Assembly (NCBI RefSeq): GCF_022414535.1
Contig: NZ_JADWYM010000052.1
Location: 1 to 42,524 of the forward strand
DNA length: 42,524 nucleotides
From: Streptomyces sp. MUM 2J
GTDB lineage: Bacteria > Actinomycetota > Actinomycetes > Streptomycetales > Streptomycetaceae
Direction of reading: 5' to 3'
A program made the translations under genes and the position numbers. Positions within the stretch are counted from its first letter, which is position 1. Every line of letters begins with the position of its first letter. Shown piece by piece: positions 23,464 to 31,700 of this stretch. The notes beneath the pieces were generated by a model, which had not been told where the DNA came from, did no database searches, and saw nothing but the letters and a program-made list of their open reading frames with translations.

Positions 23464-23790
23464 ATGGCGATTCAGATCTCCAGACTCAGCGACCCGGCCG
23501 TCCGCGCGTTCGTCGGCGCCGTCAACGCCCATGACCGCGAAGGCTTCCTGGCGCTGCTCACCCCCGACGCGACCATGTCCGACGACGGTTCGGACCGCGA
23601 CCTCGCCGACTGGGTCGACCGGGAGATCTTCTCCACCCACGGCCATCTGGAGGTCGACAACGAGTCCGACGGGGGGCGCGCTCTGGTGGCCCGCTACAGC
23701 AACGACACCTGGGGCGAGATGCGCACCCGCTGGCGCTTCACCGTCGCGGACGACGGCAGGATCACCCGCTTCGAGACGGGCCAGGCCTGA
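23464..23790 (+). CDS. SnoaL/NTF2-like small protein
   Basis: A 108-aa NTF2-fold protein: VRAFVGAVNAHDREGFLALL then TPDATMSDDGSDRDLADWVD, a typical polyketide-cyclase/ketosteroid-isomerase-like opening, and a C-terminal beta sheet (RWRFTVADDGRITRFETGQA). Single-domain proteins of this type are often binding proteins or small isomerases; the ligand is unknown. The ATG start is eight bases after GGGTGG. It is divergent from the DoxX-like gene. Confidence 0.8.
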   Translation: MAIQISRLSDPAVRAFVGAVNAHDREGFLALLTPDATMSDDGSDRDLADWVDREIFSTHGHLEVDNESDGGRALVARYSNDTWGEMRTRWRFTVADDGRITRFETGQA

Positions 23791-23834
23791 GCGCTGAGCT
23801 GGGGGTGCCGCGTATCGCGTCGGCCGGCTGCGGA

Positions 23835-23869
23835 GCCGTCGTGGCTGGTTGCGCAGTTCCCCGCGCCCC
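23835..23869 (+). repeat. Dispersed Streptomyces intergenic repeat
   Basis: The segment reads GCCGTCGTGGCTGGTTGCGC then AGTTCCCCGCGCCCC. I recognise this motif as one that recurs in intergenic regions of many Streptomyces genomes. Only one copy is seen in this window, so its repeat nature rests on prior knowledge. Confidence 0.5.
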
Positions 23870-24150
23870 GTCGGGACGCCGCCGAACCGCCGCGGGCTTC
23901 GCCCGACCTGCCCAGGACGTCGTGCACGGTCCCCACCGCGGGTGTGCGGGACCCCCGCCGGGCGTTGTGGCGCCCGGGCCGGGAGTGCGGCAGCCGTCCC
24001 GCGCCCCGGTGCACACCCGGCGGTCCCGCGCGGGGTCCACCCCCAGCCGGTGCTGCTGCGGGACGGCTGCCGCTTCCCTCCCTCGGTATGGCCACGGAGG
24101 GCCAGTGCTCCAACTGTGAAGCTCTGGTGGAGAAGAGTTGAGCATAAGTC

Positions 24151-24188
24151 CCCTATCGGTCGCAATAGGGCGGATGTTCAAATTCCGC
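24151..24188. other. Two adjacent short hairpins in an AT-rich stretch
   Basis: CCCTAT/ATAGGG (24151-24156 with 24165-24170, 8-nt loop) abuts GCGGA/TCCGC (24170-24174 with 24184-24188, 9-nt loop TGTTCAAAT). They lie 18 bp beyond the stop of the minus-strand SDR gene, so they could form its terminator on the minus strand. They look tRNA-arm-like, but no complete cloverleaf can be drawn. Confidence 0.4.
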
Positions 24189-24205
24189 TTGTGTGGATCG
24201 AAGGG

Positions 24206-24976
24206 TCAGCCCCGCCCCACGTAGGGCATCGTCGTCGCCAGCACGGTGGCGAACTGGACGTTCGCCTCCAGTGGCAGCTCCGCCATGTGCCGCACGGTGC
24301 GTGCCACGTCGGCCACGTCCATCACGGGCTCAGGCACGATGTCGCCGTTGGCCTGGAGGATCCCCGTCCGCATACGCGCCGTCATGTCGGTCGCCGCGTT
24401 GCCGATGTCGATCTGGCCGACGGCGATCCGGTACGGCCGCCCGTCCAGGGACAGTGACTTGGTCAGCCCGGTCAGCGCGTGCTTGGTGGCCGTGTACGCG
24501 GCGGAGTGCGGGCGGGGCGTGTGGGCCGAGACCGAGCCGTTGTTGATGATCCGGCCGCCCTGCGGCTCCTGCTCCTTCATCCGGCGGAAGGCGGCGCGGG
24601 CGCACAGGAAGGCCCCGTTGAGATTGGTGTCCACCACCTGCCGCCAGGCCTCGTAGGACAGTTCCTCCACCGGCACCCCGCCCGGCCCGCTCGTCCCCGC
24701 GTTGTTGAACAGCAGGTCCACCCGGCCGAAGCGCTCGGCGGTGGCGGCGAAGAGCGCCGCCACGTCCTCGGGGCGGGTGACGTCGGTGCGCACGGTGAGG
24801 GAGGGGGTCCCCGGCGCCAGGGCGGCGGTCTCCTCCAGCGCCTGTGTGCGGCGTCCGGCCAGGGCCACCGACCAGCCGGCGCCCAGCAGCTCCACGGCGA
24901 CCGCGCGGCCGATCCCGGACCCGGCGCCCGTCACCACGGCGGTCTTGGACTGTTCGAAGGTTCGCTCGGCGTTCAT
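24206..24976 (-). CDS. Short-chain dehydrogenase/reductase (SDR)
   Basis: A 256-aa classical SDR. The cofactor motif is TGAGSGIG (about residues 16-23); LAGRRT after beta-2 carries basic residues, favouring NADP(H). NNAG, a catalytic Ser in NGSVSAH and Tyr-Lys in YTATK complete the active site. The substrate is unknown. Single gene with ATG 24976; neighbours do not suggest a pathway. Confidence 0.9.
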   Translation of the reverse strand: MNAERTFEQSKTAVVTGAGSGIGRAVAVELLGAGWSVALAGRRTQALEETAALAPGTPSLTVRTDVTRPEDVAALFAATAERFGRVDLLFNNAGTSGPGGVPVEELSYEAWRQVVDTNLNGAFLCARAAFRRMKEQEPQGGRIINNGSVSAHTPRPHSAAYTATKHALTGLTKSLSLDGRPYRIAVGQIDIGNAATDMTARMRTGILQANGDIVPEPVMDVADVARTVRHMAELPLEANVQFATVLATTMPYVGRG

Positions 24977-25391
24977 GGTGGGGCAGCGTAGGTGAGGGCC
25001 CGCACGGCGGGACCCGCCGTTCCGTCATGTGGCCGCCGGTCGCGGGCCCGCCGGTGCGGCGGACACCGGGCGCGCCCCACGGCCCGCGCCCTTCGCCCGC
25101 GAGCCCCTCCTGAGCGGCGTCCGGGGCTCAGGTCGGCACGAGGCCCGGGGCGGGGTCCGCCTCGGGGGCGTCGTCCGGGTAGCGCACGCCGATGCGGTCC
25201 CGGATCGCGTCGAGTGGCGCATCACCGCGAGCGTGCGGTCAAGCGGAACCGGCGGATCCCCCACCGCACGCTGTCCGGCGCCCCAACGCCCCGTCTCACT
25301 GTTGCACCTTCAAGCAACTCGTCCGACCTGAGAGCATAGGGGCCGCATCTGTCGCAGAAGGAGCCGGACGGCCGAACGAAGGGAGGGGCGC
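24977..25391. other. Gap holding a possible C-terminal gene remnant
   Basis: No intact gene. On the minus strand 25128-25238, between two stops, 36 codons read PHARGDAPLDAIRDRIGVRY then PDDAPEADPAPGLVPT, which looks like the tail of a real protein that has lost its body. No family can be named. The last 15 bases hold the GGGAGGGG ribosome binding site of the following transporter. Confidence 0.35.
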
Positions 25392-26756
25392 ATGTCCGAG
25401 GGAGGGGCGCCGATACCGAGGGTGAAACGGGCGGCCGTACCGGACACGGGGCCACAGGCTCCGGCGGGCGACACGGCGGCGCGGACCGGTGCCGCGCAGC
25501 GCCGCACCGGCCTGCTCGTCACACTGGTGCTCGGCGGACTGACCGCCACACCCCCACTGGCGATGGACATGTACCTGCCCTCCCTGCCGGAGGTCACCCG
25601 GTCCCTGCACGCCCCCGCCTCCACCGTCCAGCTCACCCTCACCGCCTGCCTGGCCGGCATGGCGCTCGGGCAACTGGTCGTCGGCCCGATGAGTGACCGG
25701 TGGGGCCGCCGCCGCCCGCTCCTCGCCGGCCTCGCCGTCTACGTCGTCGCCACCGCGCTCTGCGCGATCGCGCCGACGGTCGGGATCCTGGTCGTCCTCC
25801 GCCTCGCACAGGGACTCGCGGGCGCCGCCGGGATCGTGATCGCCCGGGCCGTCGTCCGGGACCTCTACGACGGCGTGGCCATGGCCCGGTTCTTCTCCAC
25901 CCTGATGCTGATCTCCGGCGCCGCCCCGATCGTCGCCCCGCTGATCGGAGGACAGATCCTGCGGGTCACCGACTGGCGGGGGGTGTTCGTCGTCCTCACC
26001 GCCGTCGGGGTGGTGCTCTGCGCGCTCGTGTGGTTCCGGCTGCCGGAGACCCTGCCGCCCGCCGCACGCCACTCCGGCGGCGTCGGCGAGGCACTGCACT
26101 CCATGCGCCGGCTCCTGACCGACCTCCCCTTCACCGGGTACATGCTGGCCGGCGGTTTCGCCTTCGCCGCGCTCTTCGCCTACATCTCCGCCTCGCCCTT
26201 CGTCGTCCAGGAGATCTACGGCGCCTCCCCGCAGACCTTCAGCCTGCTGTTCGGCCTGAACTCCGTCGGGCTGGTCGTCGTCGGCCAGATCAACGGCAAG
26301 GTGCTCGTCGGCCGGGTCCCGCTGGACCGGGTCCTCGGCACCGGCCTCGCCGTCATCGTCCTCGCCGCCTCGGCCCTGCTGCTGATGGCGACCGGGGTCT
26401 TCGGCGAGGTGGGACTCGGGCCGGTGGCCGCGGCCCTGTTCGTGCTGATGTCGGCGATGGGCGTCACCCTGCCCAACACCCAGTCCCTCGCCCTGCTGCG
26501 CACCCGGCACTCCGCCGGCTCCGCCTCCGCCCTGCTCGGCACGTCCTCCTTCCTCATCGGAGCGATCGCCTCCCCGCTCGTCGGCATCGCCGGAGAGCAC
26601 ACCGCCGTGCCCATGGCCGTCGTCCAGCTGGCGGCCGGACTGGTGGCGCTGGCCTGCTTCATGGCAATGTGCCGTCCCTGGAGGACGCGAGCGGACGCGG
26701 AGGACGGGACCACGCCCCGTCCCGGCGCGGCCGGGAACCTGGGAGAAGAGAGCTGA
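25392..26756 (+). CDS. Bcr/CflA-type MFS multidrug transporter
   Basis: A 454-aa, 12-helix major facilitator of the DHA1 Bcr/CflA subfamily. After a 40-residue polar N-terminus, TATPPLAMDMYLPSLPEV is the subfamily hallmark in helix 1. MSDRWGRRRPLL is the loop 2-3 motif A, RLAQGLAGAAGIVIARAVVRDLYD is the helix 4-5 signature, and GAAPIVAPLIGGQIL follows in helix 5. It probably exports a drug or metabolite by proton antiport. The ATG 25392 follows GGGAGGGG. Its stop overlaps the start of the serine hydrolase gene (CTGA), so the two are translationally coupled. Confidence 0.92.
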   Translation: MSEGGAPIPRVKRAAVPDTGPQAPAGDTAARTGAAQRRTGLLVTLVLGGLTATPPLAMDMYLPSLPEVTRSLHAPASTVQLTLTACLAGMALGQLVVGPMSDRWGRRRPLLAGLAVYVVATALCAIAPTVGILVVLRLAQGLAGAAGIVIARAVVRDLYDGVAMARFFSTLMLISGAAPIVAPLIGGQILRVTDWRGVFVVLTAVGVVLCALVWFRLPETLPPAARHSGGVGEALHSMRRLLTDLPFTGYMLAGGFAFAALFAYISASPFVVQEIYGASPQTFSLLFGLNSVGLVVVGQINGKVLVGRVPLDRVLGTGLAVIVLAASALLLMATGVFGEVGLGPVAAALFVLMSAMGVTLPNTQSLALLRTRHSAGSASALLGTSSFLIGAIASPLVGIAGEHTAVPMAVVQLAAGLVALACFMAMCRPWRTRADAEDGTTPRPGAAGNLGEES

Positions 26757-27898
26757 GCGCGCCGAGACTGCGCAGGGACACACCCGAGCGGGCCGGACTC
26801 GACCCCGGGGAACTGGATCGCATGGTGCGCGAGGTCCGCGGCCGTGTCACCGGGAGGCGGCCCTGGGCGGCCGGCGCCGTCGTGGTGGCCGGGCGCGGCC
26901 CGGTCGTGGCGGTGGAGGAGGCGGCGGGAGACGCCGTCCGGTACGCCGCCTACGACCCCGGCACCGACACGGGCGTCGAGCTCGACGCCTCCGGCCGGGT
27001 TCCGGCGACCGTGGACACACCCTTCGACCTGGCCTCCCTGACCAAACTGTTCACCTCGGTCGCCGCCGTGCAGCAGATCGAGCGCGGCACCCTCGGCATC
27101 GACGCCCGGGTCGGTGCGTACCTGCCCGACTTCCGCGGGGCCGCCGAGCACGGCGTCACCGTACGGCAGCTGCTCACCCACACCTCCGGACTCGCACCGG
27201 AGGTGCCGCTGTACGACTGTGCCGACGAGGCGGAGCGCCTGGCGCTGCTGAGGGCCCAGGCACCGGTCGGCCCGCCCGGCATCCACCTCTACTCCGACGT
27301 GAACATGCTGCTCCTGCAGCACCTGCTGGAACGCCTCACCGGCCGCCCCCTGGACGTCCTCGTCCACGACGGGATCACCCGCCCGCTCGGCATGGCCGAC
27401 ACCCGCTTCGGCCCCTGCCCCGGCGCGGCGGCCACCGAGGACCAGCGCCGGCCGTGGGCCAAGGCCGACCGGGGCATGCTGCGGGGCGAGGTCCACGACG
27501 AGAACGCCTGGGCGCTGGGCGGCGTCGCCGGGCACGCGGGCCTGTTCTCCACCGGCCGCGACCTGGCGGTCTTCTGCCGCGCCCTGCTGGCGGGCGGCGC
27601 CTACGGGCCGGCCCGCATCCTCGGCCCCGACCTCGTGGAGCTGCTGCTGGCGCCTCCGGGGCTGGGGTTCGCCGTGGACCAGGGGTGGTTCATGGGGGAG
27701 CTGGCGGGGCGCGGTGCGGCGGGCCACACCGGCTTCACCGGCACCTCACTGGTCGTGGACCCGGCGACGGACACCTTCCTGGTGCTGCTGGCCAACACGG
27801 TCCACCCGCGCCGCCGCGCCCCGGACAGCCGGCCGCGCGCCGCGGCGGCGACCCGGCTTGCGCGGGCCGTGCAGGCGGTCCCCGGAACGGCCGGATAG
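26753..27898 (+). CDS. Serine hydrolase, beta-lactamase/class C family, apparent CTG start
   Basis: A 381-aa penicillin-binding-protein-like hydrolase. The Ser-x-x-Lys motif is in DLASLTKLFT, the Tyr motif is YSDVN (about residue 180), and the C-terminal HTGFTGTSLVVDP stands for the KTG box (HTG form). Family proteins usually begin with a stretch like TPERAGLDPGELDRMV, which lies before the first ATG (26822). The only start that includes it is CTG 26753-26755, with GGGAGAAGAG just upstream and a 4-bp overlap with the transporter stop. If ATG 26822 were used, 23 conserved residues would be lost. Substrate unknown; esterase or D-aminopeptidase activity is possible. Confidence 0.82.
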   Translation: MSAPRLRRDTPERAGLDPGELDRMVREVRGRVTGRRPWAAGAVVVAGRGPVVAVEEAAGDAVRYAAYDPGTDTGVELDASGRVPATVDTPFDLASLTKLFTSVAAVQQIERGTLGIDARVGAYLPDFRGAAEHGVTVRQLLTHTSGLAPEVPLYDCADEAERLALLRAQAPVGPPGIHLYSDVNMLLLQHLLERLTGRPLDVLVHDGITRPLGMADTRFGPCPGAAATEDQRRPWAKADRGMLRGEVHDENAWALGGVAGHAGLFSTGRDLAVFCRALLAGGAYGPARILGPDLVELLLAPPGLGFAVDQGWFMGELAGRGAAGHTGFTGTSLVVDPATDTFLVLLANTVHPRRRAPDSRPRAAAATRLARAVQAVPGTAG

Positions 27899-27903
27899 CC
27901 GGG

Positions 27904-27943
27904 ACCGTGTGCCGCGCCACGGTGGCGTGGCGCGGCATACGGT
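27904..27943. terminator. 17-bp hairpin terminator after the serine hydrolase
   Basis: ACCGTGTGCCGCGCCAC pairs with GTGGCGCGGCATACGGT (one G-T wobble) around a 6-nt loop, five bases after the stop codon. Long GC-rich stem without U tract. Confidence 0.8.
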
Positions 27944-28092
27944 CGCCGGGCGCAGACCCGCGTCCGTGCCGGGTGCCCGGCGGGCCGGACCGCCCCGCGG
28001 ATCCGCCCCTTCGCCGGCCCGGGGCCGCGCACTATCCTGGGGCCGGCCCGTCATGCGGACGGGGTGCCGGCACGCATGGCCAGGGGGAACTG

Positions 28093-28458
28093 ATGGACTG
28101 GATCTGGGTCGTTCTCATCGTGTTCTGGACGGGGGGATTCGCCTGGGTCGCGGACAACGTCCGCACCGCGCTGCGCAACCGCCACGAACGCCGCATGCAG
28201 ATGATGGAGGCCGCCCGGCAGGACCGTCTGGCCGTCGAGGCCGCGCACCGCACCCCCGAGCCCGTCTGCGGCTGCACCCACCACCTCGCCAAGCACGACA
28301 AGCAGGGCAGGTGCCACGAGCGGGTGGAGGTCCCGACGGCCTGGGACGAGAACAAGAAGCCGGTGCGCTACGAGTCCGGGCAGTGTAACTGCCAGCAGTA
28401 CGTCGGACCGCAGCCCCTGTCCCAGGTGTACGCCGAGGAACTCACCGACCGGGCCTGA
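28093..28458 (+). CDS. Small membrane protein with Cys-rich C-terminal domain
   Basis: A 121-aa protein with an N-terminal membrane helix (MDWIWVVLIVFWTGGFAWVA), a basic helical stretch (RNRHERRMQMMEAARQDRLA) and a C-terminal Cys/His cluster: PVCGCTHHLAKHD, GRCHE and GQCNCQQYV. Five Cys with nearby His suggest a metal site. The ATG follows GGGGGA. I recognise it as a conserved Streptomyces hypothetical protein without known role. It stands alone between a terminator and the Rsm22-type gene. Confidence 0.82.
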   Translation: MDWIWVVLIVFWTGGFAWVADNVRTALRNRHERRMQMMEAARQDRLAVEAAHRTPEPVCGCTHHLAKHDKQGRCHERVEVPTAWDENKKPVRYESGQCNCQQYVGPQPLSQVYAEELTDRA

Positions 28459-28468
28459 CCTGCCCGCA

Positions 28469-28504
28469 CCGGCCGCCCGGCCGCCCGGCCGCCCGGCCGC
28501 CCGG
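28469..28504. repeat. 8-bp tandem repeat CCGGCCGC, 4.5 copies
   Basis: A perfect array in the 61-bp gap before the Rsm22-type gene. It can form alternative GC-rich hairpins and may help terminate the upstream transcript. Confidence 0.85.
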
Positions 28505-28519
28505 TGAGACAATCGCCGG

Positions 28520-29533
28520 GTGAACGCCCCCGCCCTTCCGCACGCCTCTTCGGCCTCCCCGGCCGGCGCCCTGCGCGGCGCCCTCGCCGGCCTCCTCGAC
28601 GGCCTCCCGCCCCGGCGGGCCGCGCAAGCCGTGGAACGGCTGATCGGCCACTACCGCGGGGCCACCCCGACCGACGCGCCGATCCTGCGCGACCGGGCCG
28701 ACGTGGCCGCCTACGCCGCCTACCGGATGCCGGCGACCTTCGAGGCGGTGCGCTCGGCGCTGGAGGCGTTCGCGGACGCCGTGCCCGGCTGGGTGCCCGC
28801 GGGGCACGTGGACGTCGGCGGCGGGACAGGGGCTGCGACGTGGGCCGTCACCGCCGTCTGGGACGGGTCGCGGCCGGTCACCGTGCTCGACTGGGCCGAG
28901 CCGGCCCTCGCCCTCGGCCGGGAGATCGCCGCCGCGAACCCGGCCCTGCGCGACGCCCGCTGGGAACGGGCCCGCATCGGGACGGCGCTCACCCTCGACC
29001 CCACCGACCTCGTCACCGTCTCCTACGTCCTCAACGAGCTCACCGCCGCCGACCGCGCCGCCCTCGTCGACGCCGCCGCCTCGGCCGCGCAGGCGGTCGT
29101 GATCGTCGAGCCGGGCACCCCCGACGGGTACAGCCGGGTCATCGAGGCCCGCGAGCGGCTGGCCGCCGCCGGTCTCCGCATCGCCGCGCCCTGCCCGCAC
29201 AGCGGCGCCTGCCCGATCGCGCCCGGTACCGACTGGTGCCACTTCTCGGCCCGGGTCAGCCGTTCCTCCCTGCACCGCCAGGTCAAGGGCGGCTCGCTCG
29301 CCTACGAGGACGAGAAGTTCGCGTACGTCGCCGCCAGCCGTGTCCCCGTCGTCTCCGCGGCCCCGGCCCGCGTCGTGCGCAGGCCGCAGATCCGCAAGGG
29401 GCAGGTCCTGCTCGACCTGTGCCTCGACGACGGCCGGCTGGACCGCACGACGGTCACCAAGCGGCACGGCGACCTGTACAGGGCGGCCCGGGACGTCGAG
29501 TGGGGCGGCCCCTGGCCCCCGCACGCCGACTGA
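28520..29533 (+). CDS. Rsm22-like methyltransferase-fold protein (small ribosomal subunit)
   Basis: A 337-aa protein of the Rsm22/METTL17 family. The SAM-binding motif I is HVDVGGGTGAATWAV (about residue 95), with VTVLDWAEPAL as motif II and VTVSYVLNELT as motif IV. Cys225, His227, Cys231 and Cys240 in PCPHSGACPIAPGTDWCHFS match the family's conserved Cys cluster, reported in eukaryotic relatives to bind iron-sulfur. FSARVSRSSLHRQVKG follows as family signature. Likely acts in small-subunit ribosome assembly or rRNA modification. The GTG 28520 start has no strong ribosome binding site. Confidence 0.88.
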   Translation: MNAPALPHASSASPAGALRGALAGLLDGLPPRRAAQAVERLIGHYRGATPTDAPILRDRADVAAYAAYRMPATFEAVRSALEAFADAVPGWVPAGHVDVGGGTGAATWAVTAVWDGSRPVTVLDWAEPALALGREIAAANPALRDARWERARIGTALTLDPTDLVTVSYVLNELTAADRAALVDAAASAAQAVVIVEPGTPDGYSRVIEARERLAAAGLRIAAPCPHSGACPIAPGTDWCHFSARVSRSSLHRQVKGGSLAYEDEKFAYVAASRVPVVSAAPARVVRRPQIRKGQVLLDLCLDDGRLDRTTVTKRHGDLYRAARDVEWGGPWPPHAD

Positions 29534-29793
29534 CCCGCCCGGCCCGGTCACCGGTCCGTTCCCGAACGGGTGCCCCGGCACCCCGCCGAGCGCCCCGGGC
29601 CGCGCGCGTGACGGCCCCGCCCTCGCCGCGTCCCGTCGTACCCCCGCATTCGGCCACGTCCCTGAGGGGCGTTGATCCGGAATCATGCGCTCCTTGTCCT
29701 GCCTGCCCGGATTGGGTGCTCCGGCCCCCCGATGGGTGGGAAGGTGGGACCATAGGGCATGCTGTTCTGCACGACAGCGAGGCGAGGGGATAG

Positions 29794-30528
29794 ATGAGCG
29801 CGGAGTTCGGTGGCCGAACCGGCCTGCGGGGCAGACTCACCCAGTGGCTGCGCGGGGGCGGTCCGGACCAGTCCGCCGGCGACGGCGGCCGTGAGGCCCT
29901 GCTGCTCGCCGCCGCCAGGGCGGGACTGCCGCTCGCGCCCGCCGCGTACCCGGCGCCCGGCTACCGCTGCTCCTGCGACCGCGTCGGCTGCCCCACCCCG
30001 GCCCGGCACCCGGTGTCGTTCGCCTGGCAGACGCAGTCCACCACCGACCGTGCCCAGATCGAACGCTGGGCCCGCCACCAGCCGCAGGCCAACTTCATCA
30101 CCGCGACCGGCATGGTCCACGACGTCCTCGACGTCCCGCTGGAGGCCGGCCGGCAGGCACTGGCGCGCCTGCTGGAGGCGGGGACCGAGGTCGGGCCGGT
30201 CGCCGAGAGCGACGACGGCCGCATGCTGTTCTTCGCCCTCACCCGCGGCACCCCCGAGGACGAGGACGAATGGTGGCCGTGCGAGCTGGACTGCCACCCG
30301 GAGACCATGGACGAGCATCCCGGCCTGCGCTGGCACTGCCGCGGCTCCTACGTCCTCGTACCGCCCGCGCGGCTGCCCGGCGACGGGCGGACGGTGCACT
30401 GGGTGCGCGGCCCCGAGCATCCGCTGCCCGACCCGTTGAGCCTGCTGGAGGTCCTCACCGACGCCTGTGCCCGGTATGTCGGCGAGGACCCGCACCATGC
30501 GGGCGCGGCCTGGCCCCTGCGCCACTGA
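29794..30528 (+). CDS. Prim-pol-like (bifunctional DNA primase/polymerase N-terminal domain) protein
   Basis: A 244-aa protein resembling the N-terminal prim-pol domain of AEP primases. LLAAARAGLPLAPAAYP at the start, a Cys-rich CSCDRVGCPTPARHPVSFAW, ARHQPQANFITATG and HDVLDVPLEAG are typical of this actinobacterial group; DVLDVP stands where the catalytic D-x-D would be. The WRxxGSYVLVPP-type segment (WHCRGSYVLVPPARLPGDGR) is also characteristic. No helicase domain is attached, so it may be a chromosomal relative used for a non-replicative role. The upstream 260 bp have no gene. Convergent with the lipoprotein gene. Confidence 0.8.
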   Translation: MSAEFGGRTGLRGRLTQWLRGGGPDQSAGDGGREALLLAAARAGLPLAPAAYPAPGYRCSCDRVGCPTPARHPVSFAWQTQSTTDRAQIERWARHQPQANFITATGMVHDVLDVPLEAGRQALARLLEAGTEVGPVAESDDGRMLFFALTRGTPEDEDEWWPCELDCHPETMDEHPGLRWHCRGSYVLVPPARLPGDGRTVHWVRGPEHPLPDPLSLLEVLTDACARYVGEDPHHAGAAWPLRH

Positions 30529-30545
30529 CGCGGCCCGGCGCCCGC

Positions 30546-31556
30546 TCAGCCGCCCTGGGCTGCCGTCATGCCCTGGACGCGGCCCAGCACGATCACCGCG
30601 TCACCCGAGCCGCCGCCGGAGGCCTTCCCCGGATCCAGGGCCACCTCGCCGGAGACGAACTCCATCGTGAAGGACTGCTTGATCTCGCCCTTCGTCAGGG
30701 CCAGCACGTCCTGGTTCGGCGCGGGCACGGTGGTGCCCGCCGCCGCGGTCTGCTTGCGGTAGTGGTGGGTGGAGAAGAACACCAGCGCCCCGCCGTCCGC
30801 GGTGCGCAGCGCGAGCGGCGCGTGGTCGCCCTCGGTCAGCGGCTCGTCGATGTACTGCGTCGCCAGGCCCGGCTTGCTGGCGTTCCTCTCGCGCTGCGCG
30901 CGCCAGACGCTGGTGTGGGCGCCGTCCGCGAAGGAACCGTTGCCGCTCTGCAGGTAGTCCACGTAGGCCCGGCTCAGCTCCTGCGGGCGGACCGCCAGTT
31001 CCGGTGAGTCGGCGGGCACGGTCTCGGCGAACCCGTCGGCGTCCCGGGCGAACTGCGGCACGGCGCCGCGGGGGACCGGCGTCAGGTACGACACCTGCCA
31101 CGGTTCGTCGAGGTCACGGCGCAGGAAGACCAGCAGCCAGCGTGCCGAGGAGCTCTTGTTGGACCGGGTGTCGGCGACGAACCAGCGCGGCCAGCCCGCC
31201 TTCCTGGGGATGGTGAACCGCACGTCGGTCAGCTTCAGCGGCGTGTGCCGCGGGTTGCCGGCGGGGTGGTTGGCGTGCCCCGCCGTCAGCCGGGCCGTGT
31301 CGATGTCGGCCAGGGTCCCGGTGGTGTGGTCGGCGTCCAGGGAGGTGTCGTAGGCCCGGTCGGCCCGGTTGTACGCGGTCGTGAACTGTTCCAGCGCCTT
31401 CGCCGCCTCGCCGGGCGTGGTGGCCGGGAGCACAGCGCGTTCCCCGTGCACCACCACGCATCCACCGGTCGACAGCGACAAGGCGGTCAAGGCCGCTGCT
31501 ATGAGTGCGTTCCGCTGACGCCTGCGAAGGCGTCGACCGCTGCGTAGCGTGGTCAT
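30546..31556 (-). CDS. Secreted lipoprotein, unknown function
   Basis: A 336-aa lipoprotein. A twin basic N-terminus (SGRRLRRRQRN), hydrophobic segment ALIAAALTALSLS and lipobox STGGC with Cys33 show export and lipidation. The mature part is of mixed alpha/beta character and contains WLLVFLRRDLDEPWQVSYL, a pattern known to me from conserved Streptomyces lipoproteins. It lies downstream of efeU on the same strand, 144 bp away, so it may be read with or independently of the iron operon. No catalytic motif is seen. Confidence 0.82.
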   Translation of the reverse strand: MTTLRSGRRLRRRQRNALIAAALTALSLSTGGCVVVHGERAVLPATTPGEAAKALEQFTTAYNRADRAYDTSLDADHTTGTLADIDTARLTAGHANHPAGNPRHTPLKLTDVRFTIPRKAGWPRWFVADTRSNKSSSARWLLVFLRRDLDEPWQVSYLTPVPRGAVPQFARDADGFAETVPADSPELAVRPQELSRAYVDYLQSGNGSFADGAHTSVWRAQRERNASKPGLATQYIDEPLTEGDHAPLALRTADGGALVFFSTHHYRKQTAAAGTTVPAPNQDVLALTKGEIKQSFTMEFVSGEVALDPGKASGGGSGDAVIVLGRVQGMTAAQGG

Positions 31557-31700
31557 CGGGCTCCTTCACTTCCCCTTCCCGGAGGCGAAACCCTACCGGG
31601 GCGGGGCGGCCCGCGGGCGCCGGGTGCCCATCCCGGGGCGCGGCGGGCGACCGGCCGCGGGACGGCGGAACAGCGGTGGGCCGCCGTCCCCGACGCCCCG

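Larger units (their letters stand above)
23791..24205. other. Intergenic region with a common Streptomyces repeat and an AT-rich hairpin pair
   Basis: No convincing gene. A 17-codon frame at 24088-24141 (MATEGQCSNCEALVEKS) has a CxxC but is too short to claim. The repeat at 23835 and the hairpins near 24151 are listed separately. Confidence 0.5.

Noticed and set aside
24151..24188. tRNA or tRNA remnant
   Set aside because: Stem and loop lengths do not fit anticodon and T arms, and there is no acceptor stem.
25700..26752. N-terminal extension of the serine hydrolase within the transporter gene
   Set aside because: That stretch is Arg/Pro-rich shadow of the Bcr/CflA gene; the hydrolase begins at the CTGA overlap.
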